Shown here one piece after another: positions 6,272 through 7,474 of a stretch of 7,474 nucleotides of DNA (position 1 is the stretch's first letter; each line of letters opens with the position of its first letter). A model generated the notes under the pieces. The model was not told the origin of the DNA, searched no databases, and worked only from the letters and a program-made list of their open reading frames with translations. Source of the DNA: Nocardioidaceae bacterium (GTDB taxonomy: Bacteria > Actinomycetota > Actinomycetes > Propionibacteriales > Nocardioidaceae). Where the stretch lies: the NCBI GenBank assembly GCA_025965395.1, contig JAOPXA010000130.1, positions 1 through 7,474 on the forward strand, given 5' to 3'. The position numbers and the translations under genes were made by a program.

Positions 6272-7209
6272 CCGACACACTGACGAAGCCATCGAAGGTC
6301 CCGAAGGCGCCTAAGCCCCCTGAGTCGGATCGATCACGCGCCGAGAACAACCTGGCCCGCAAGCTAGTGGCACCCGCGATTGTGCTGATGCTGCTGGTCA
6401 CCGCCTTCCCGATGTTGCGAGCGCTCTACCTCTCGCTGTTCAACTACTCGCTCACCGCTCCTGACGACCGCAAGTTCGTCGGCCTCGCCAACTACTGGAC
6501 GGCTCTGAGCGACCCGTTGTTCTGGCGCGACACGGGCAACACTGTCTTGATCATGGTCGTCACGGTGACGGTCGAGCTCATCATTGGCTTCGCATTCGCC
6601 ATGGTGATGCACAAGGTGATCTTCGCCCGGGGCACAATCCGCACGTCGATCCTGATTCCGTACGGCGTGATCACCGTGGTTTCTGGCTTTGCATGGCAGT
6701 TTGCCTTTTCCAACACCAACGGCTTCGTCAACAGTTGGTTGCCCTTCGTGGGAGACGACTTCAACTGGTTCGGTTCCTACCCGTCGTCGATGGTCGCGAT
6801 CATGGCGTCGGAAATCTGGAAGACCACGCCCTTCATGTCGCTGCTGCTCCTTGCCGGGCTCGCCCAAGTGTCGGAGGACATGTTGGAGGCAGCCAAAGTC
6901 GACGGAGCGACCTGGTGGCAGCGGCTCTACATGGTCATCCTGCCCAACATGAGAGCCGCGATCATGGTGGCCGTGCTGTTCCGGGCACTCGATGCCTACC
7001 GCATCTTCGACAACATCTTCGTCATGACCGCCGGAGCCAACGGCACGGAGTCGATCTCGTTCTTGACCTACCGACAGGTGATCGAGCAATTCCAGCTCGG
7101 CATCGGCTCGGCACTTTCGGTGCTGCTGTTCCTGTCGGTGCTGGTCGTGGCATTTGTGATCGTCAAGCTCTTCAGAGTCAACCTCGCCGACGCACGGCAG
7201 GAGGGATGA
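6268..7209 (+). CDS. Sugar ABC transporter permease, MalF/SugA type
   Basis: This 313-residue membrane protein forms half of the channel of a carbohydrate importer (binding-protein-dependent transport inner-membrane family). A Lys/Pro-rich, highly charged cytoplasmic tail (about 1-31) precedes helices near 34-57, 92-114, 124-146, 173-197, 229-246 and 280-301. The ATPase-docking EAA loop is intact, from Glu207-Ala-Ala through Gly213 to Leu225-Pro226, between helices four and five. The gene starts at GTG 6268, overlapping the lipoprotein stop as GTGA; AAAGG at 6256-6260 is about seven nt upstream. It is followed after one base by the second permease gene. Six helices, and the first position in the permease pair, fit SugA/ThuF-like subunits rather than the larger enterobacterial MalF. 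No ATPase gene is seen; it may lie downstream or be a shared MsiK-type ATPase encoded elsewhere, as is common in actinobacteria. Confidence 0.93.
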   Translation: MTDTLTKPSKVPKAPKPPESDRSRAENNLARKLVAPAIVLMLLVTAFPMLRALYLSLFNYSLTAPDDRKFVGLANYWTALSDPLFWRDTGNTVLIMVVTVTVELIIGFAFAMVMHKVIFARGTIRTSILIPYGVITVVSGFAWQFAFSNTNGFVNSWLPFVGDDFNWFGSYPSSMVAIMASEIWKTTPFMSLLLLAGLAQVSEDMLEAAKVDGATWWQRLYMVILPNMRAAIMVAVLFRALDAYRIFDNIFVMTAGANGTESISFLTYRQVIEQFQLGIGSALSVLLFLSVLVVAFVIVKLFRVNLADARQEG

Positions 7210-7210
7210 G

Positions 7211-7474
7211 ATGAACAAGAACGCGTCGAGCCGCATCGGCACCGCCGTCGGCTGCATCCTCATCCTCCTCTGGTGCCTGCTGCCGGTTGCCTGGATCATC
7301 TCGTTGTCGTTCAAGTCGCAAGAGGCCGTCACCGTCGGCAGTCCCGGCTTCTTCCCAACAAAGGGCGGGGGCGCTGGATGGGAAAACTACGTCGACGTGT
7401 TGAAGGACGACCAGTTCCGACGCTCGATCTTCAACTCGATCGGTATCTCCCTCATCGCGACCATCTTGTCGGTG
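7211..7474 (+). CDS. Sugar ABC transporter permease, MalG/SugB type (5' part, cut by window edge)
   Basis: Only the first 88 codons are present. A short polar N-terminus is followed by a strong first helix (about residues 9-33, Cys- and Trp-containing), then SLSFKSQEAV and the loop with GWENYVDVLKD, typical of the second permease in sugar importers, then the beginning of helix two (about 74 onward, NSIGISLIATILSV). The EAA loop lies beyond the window. AGGAGGG at 7199-7205 is a strong ribosome binding site five nt before ATG 7211, one base after the preceding stop. It would pair with the MalF/SugA-type subunit to form the heterodimeric channel. The type is clear although the gene is incomplete. 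Confidence 0.88.
   Translation, partial: MNKNASSRIGTAVGCILILLWCLLPVAWIISLSFKSQEAVTVGSPGFFPTKGGGAGWENYVDVLKDDQFRRSIFNSIGISLIATILSV

Overview
The window looks like a piece of a high-GC Gram-positive (Actinomycetota) chromosome. The DNA is strongly GC-rich, every supported gene lies on the + strand, genes are packed with ATGA/GTGA stop-start overlaps, and the protein types (stand-alone NuoF-like SLBB flavoprotein, [3Fe-4S] ferredoxin, LpqY-like sugar-binding lipoprotein) are ones I associate with actinobacteria. I cannot name genus or species.

Left half (1-3047): the 3' part of a redox operon. It holds the Ser-rich C-terminal tail of an unseen gene, an ApbE-type FAD:protein FMN transferase, a small five-helix ferric-reductase-like di-heme membrane protein, a NuoF/RnfC-like SLBB iron-sulfur flavoprotein, and a 65-residue [3Fe-4S]-type ferredoxin. 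Each gene overlaps the next by 1 or 4 nt, so they are very probably co-transcribed and translationally coupled. Together they suggest an electron route from a cytoplasmic donor through the SLBB flavoprotein and ferredoxin, across the membrane by two b hemes, to an extracytoplasmic flavinylated protein whose FMN is attached by ApbE. The order of electron flow and the acceptor are inference, and the likely ApbE substrate is outside the window or is the truncated upstream gene.

Middle (3048-3145): a 98-nt gap with a possible -10 element and a compound direct/inverted repeat. Then comes a GH13 alpha-glucosidase (3146-4837) with all catalytic residues and a complete calcium loop.

Right half (4838-7474): a 99-nt gap with a good candidate promoter (TTGCGT-17-TATGGT) and, just downstream, a perfect 9-2-9 palindrome that is a likely operator. 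These precede an ABC importer operon: an LpqY-like solute-binding lipoprotein, a MalF/SugA-type permease, and the start of a MalG/SugB-type permease cut by the window edge. No ATPase or regulator gene is visible. The glucosidase and importer probably act together: an alpha-linked glucose di- or oligosaccharide (trehalose, maltose or isomaltose type) is bound outside, imported intact, and hydrolysed in the cytoplasm. The redox and sugar modules show no evident functional link.
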